A stretch of 64,000 bases of DNA from Lunularia cruciata (lineage: Eukaryota; Streptophyta; Marchantiopsida; Lunulariales; Lunulariaceae), in assembly GCA_948567375.1 (NCBI GenBank), contig OX419759.1:54836593-54900592 (forward strand). The letters run 5' to 3'. The notes below the pieces were generated by a model, which did no database searches, was not told the origin of the DNA, and saw only the letters and a program-made list of their open reading frames with translations. The translations under genes and the position numbers were made by a program. This document shows positions 63,919-64,000 of this stretch, piece by piece; position 1 is the first letter of the stretch, and every line of letters begins with the position of its first letter.

Positions 63919-64000
63919 TGTAAAAGACCAAGACGGAGAAGAGAAATAAGAGAATGAAAACTCACATTGGGACACTTGAATGATGGAAACTCCAAATACC
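63919..64000 (-). mobile_element. Start of a further family 2 LTR (element D), cut by the window edge
   Basis: TGTAAAAGACCAAGACGGAGA and the following ACTCACATTGGGACACTTGA match the LTR ends at 56011 and 62503. There is no primer-binding site next to it, so it is not the 5' LTR of element C. It is another insertion into C, continuing beyond the window. Confidence 0.75.

Overview
This is plant nuclear DNA, most likely from a seed-free land plant with swimming sperm. A moss fits best, but the sequence alone does not fix the species. Two of the genes, ELM1 and TGD2, are of plant type. All genes have several exons with GT..AG introns of roughly 100-900 bp. One gene encodes an axonemal dynein-associated protein (DNAI7/CASC1/IC97 family), which flowering plants and conifers, lacking sperm flagella, have no use for.

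The window alternates between gene islands of balanced base composition (about 5.6-14 kb, 18-29.7 kb and 34.5-44 kb) and strongly AT-rich gene-poor blocks (1-5.5 kb, 14-18 kb, 29.8-34.4 kb and 44-64 kb). Island 1 holds a 14- or 15-exon DNAI7 homologue (+, 6275-11279). It is followed by a tandem pair of minus-strand genes for small secreted cysteine-rich proteins: one intact (13357-13807) and one whose exon frames no longer join (12198-12677). Island 2 holds translation initiation factor eIF3j (+, 20236-22716) and the chloroplast envelope lipid-transport protein TGD2 (+, 26214-28618). Island 3 holds the mitochondrial fission factor ELM1 (+, 36494-40258). About 1 kb upstream of ELM1 lies a fourfold array of inverted-repeat ACGT elements. 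These genes are unrelated housekeeping or cell-biology genes, each with its own promoter. Nothing suggests a cluster for one pathway.

The AT-rich blocks are transposon graveyards. One LTR family (ends TGTAATAC...GTATTACA) appears four times as solo LTRs. Two have perfect 5-bp target-site duplications and two have near-perfect ones. Its U3 carries a roughly 170-bp tandem duplication that one copy lacks. A second, Ty3/gypsy-like family with an initiator-Met tRNA primer site forms a nested stack at 56-64 kb. There, members in opposite orientation are inserted into one another and three of the solo LTRs sit inside them. An older gypsy reverse transcriptase fossil lies at 45.4-46.3 kb. Two diverged copies of an unrecognised repeat with a degraded coiled-coil-like coding region lie at about 48-50.8 and 53-56 kb.

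Splice sites were placed by eye from consensus, reading frame and remembered family sequences. No database search was run.
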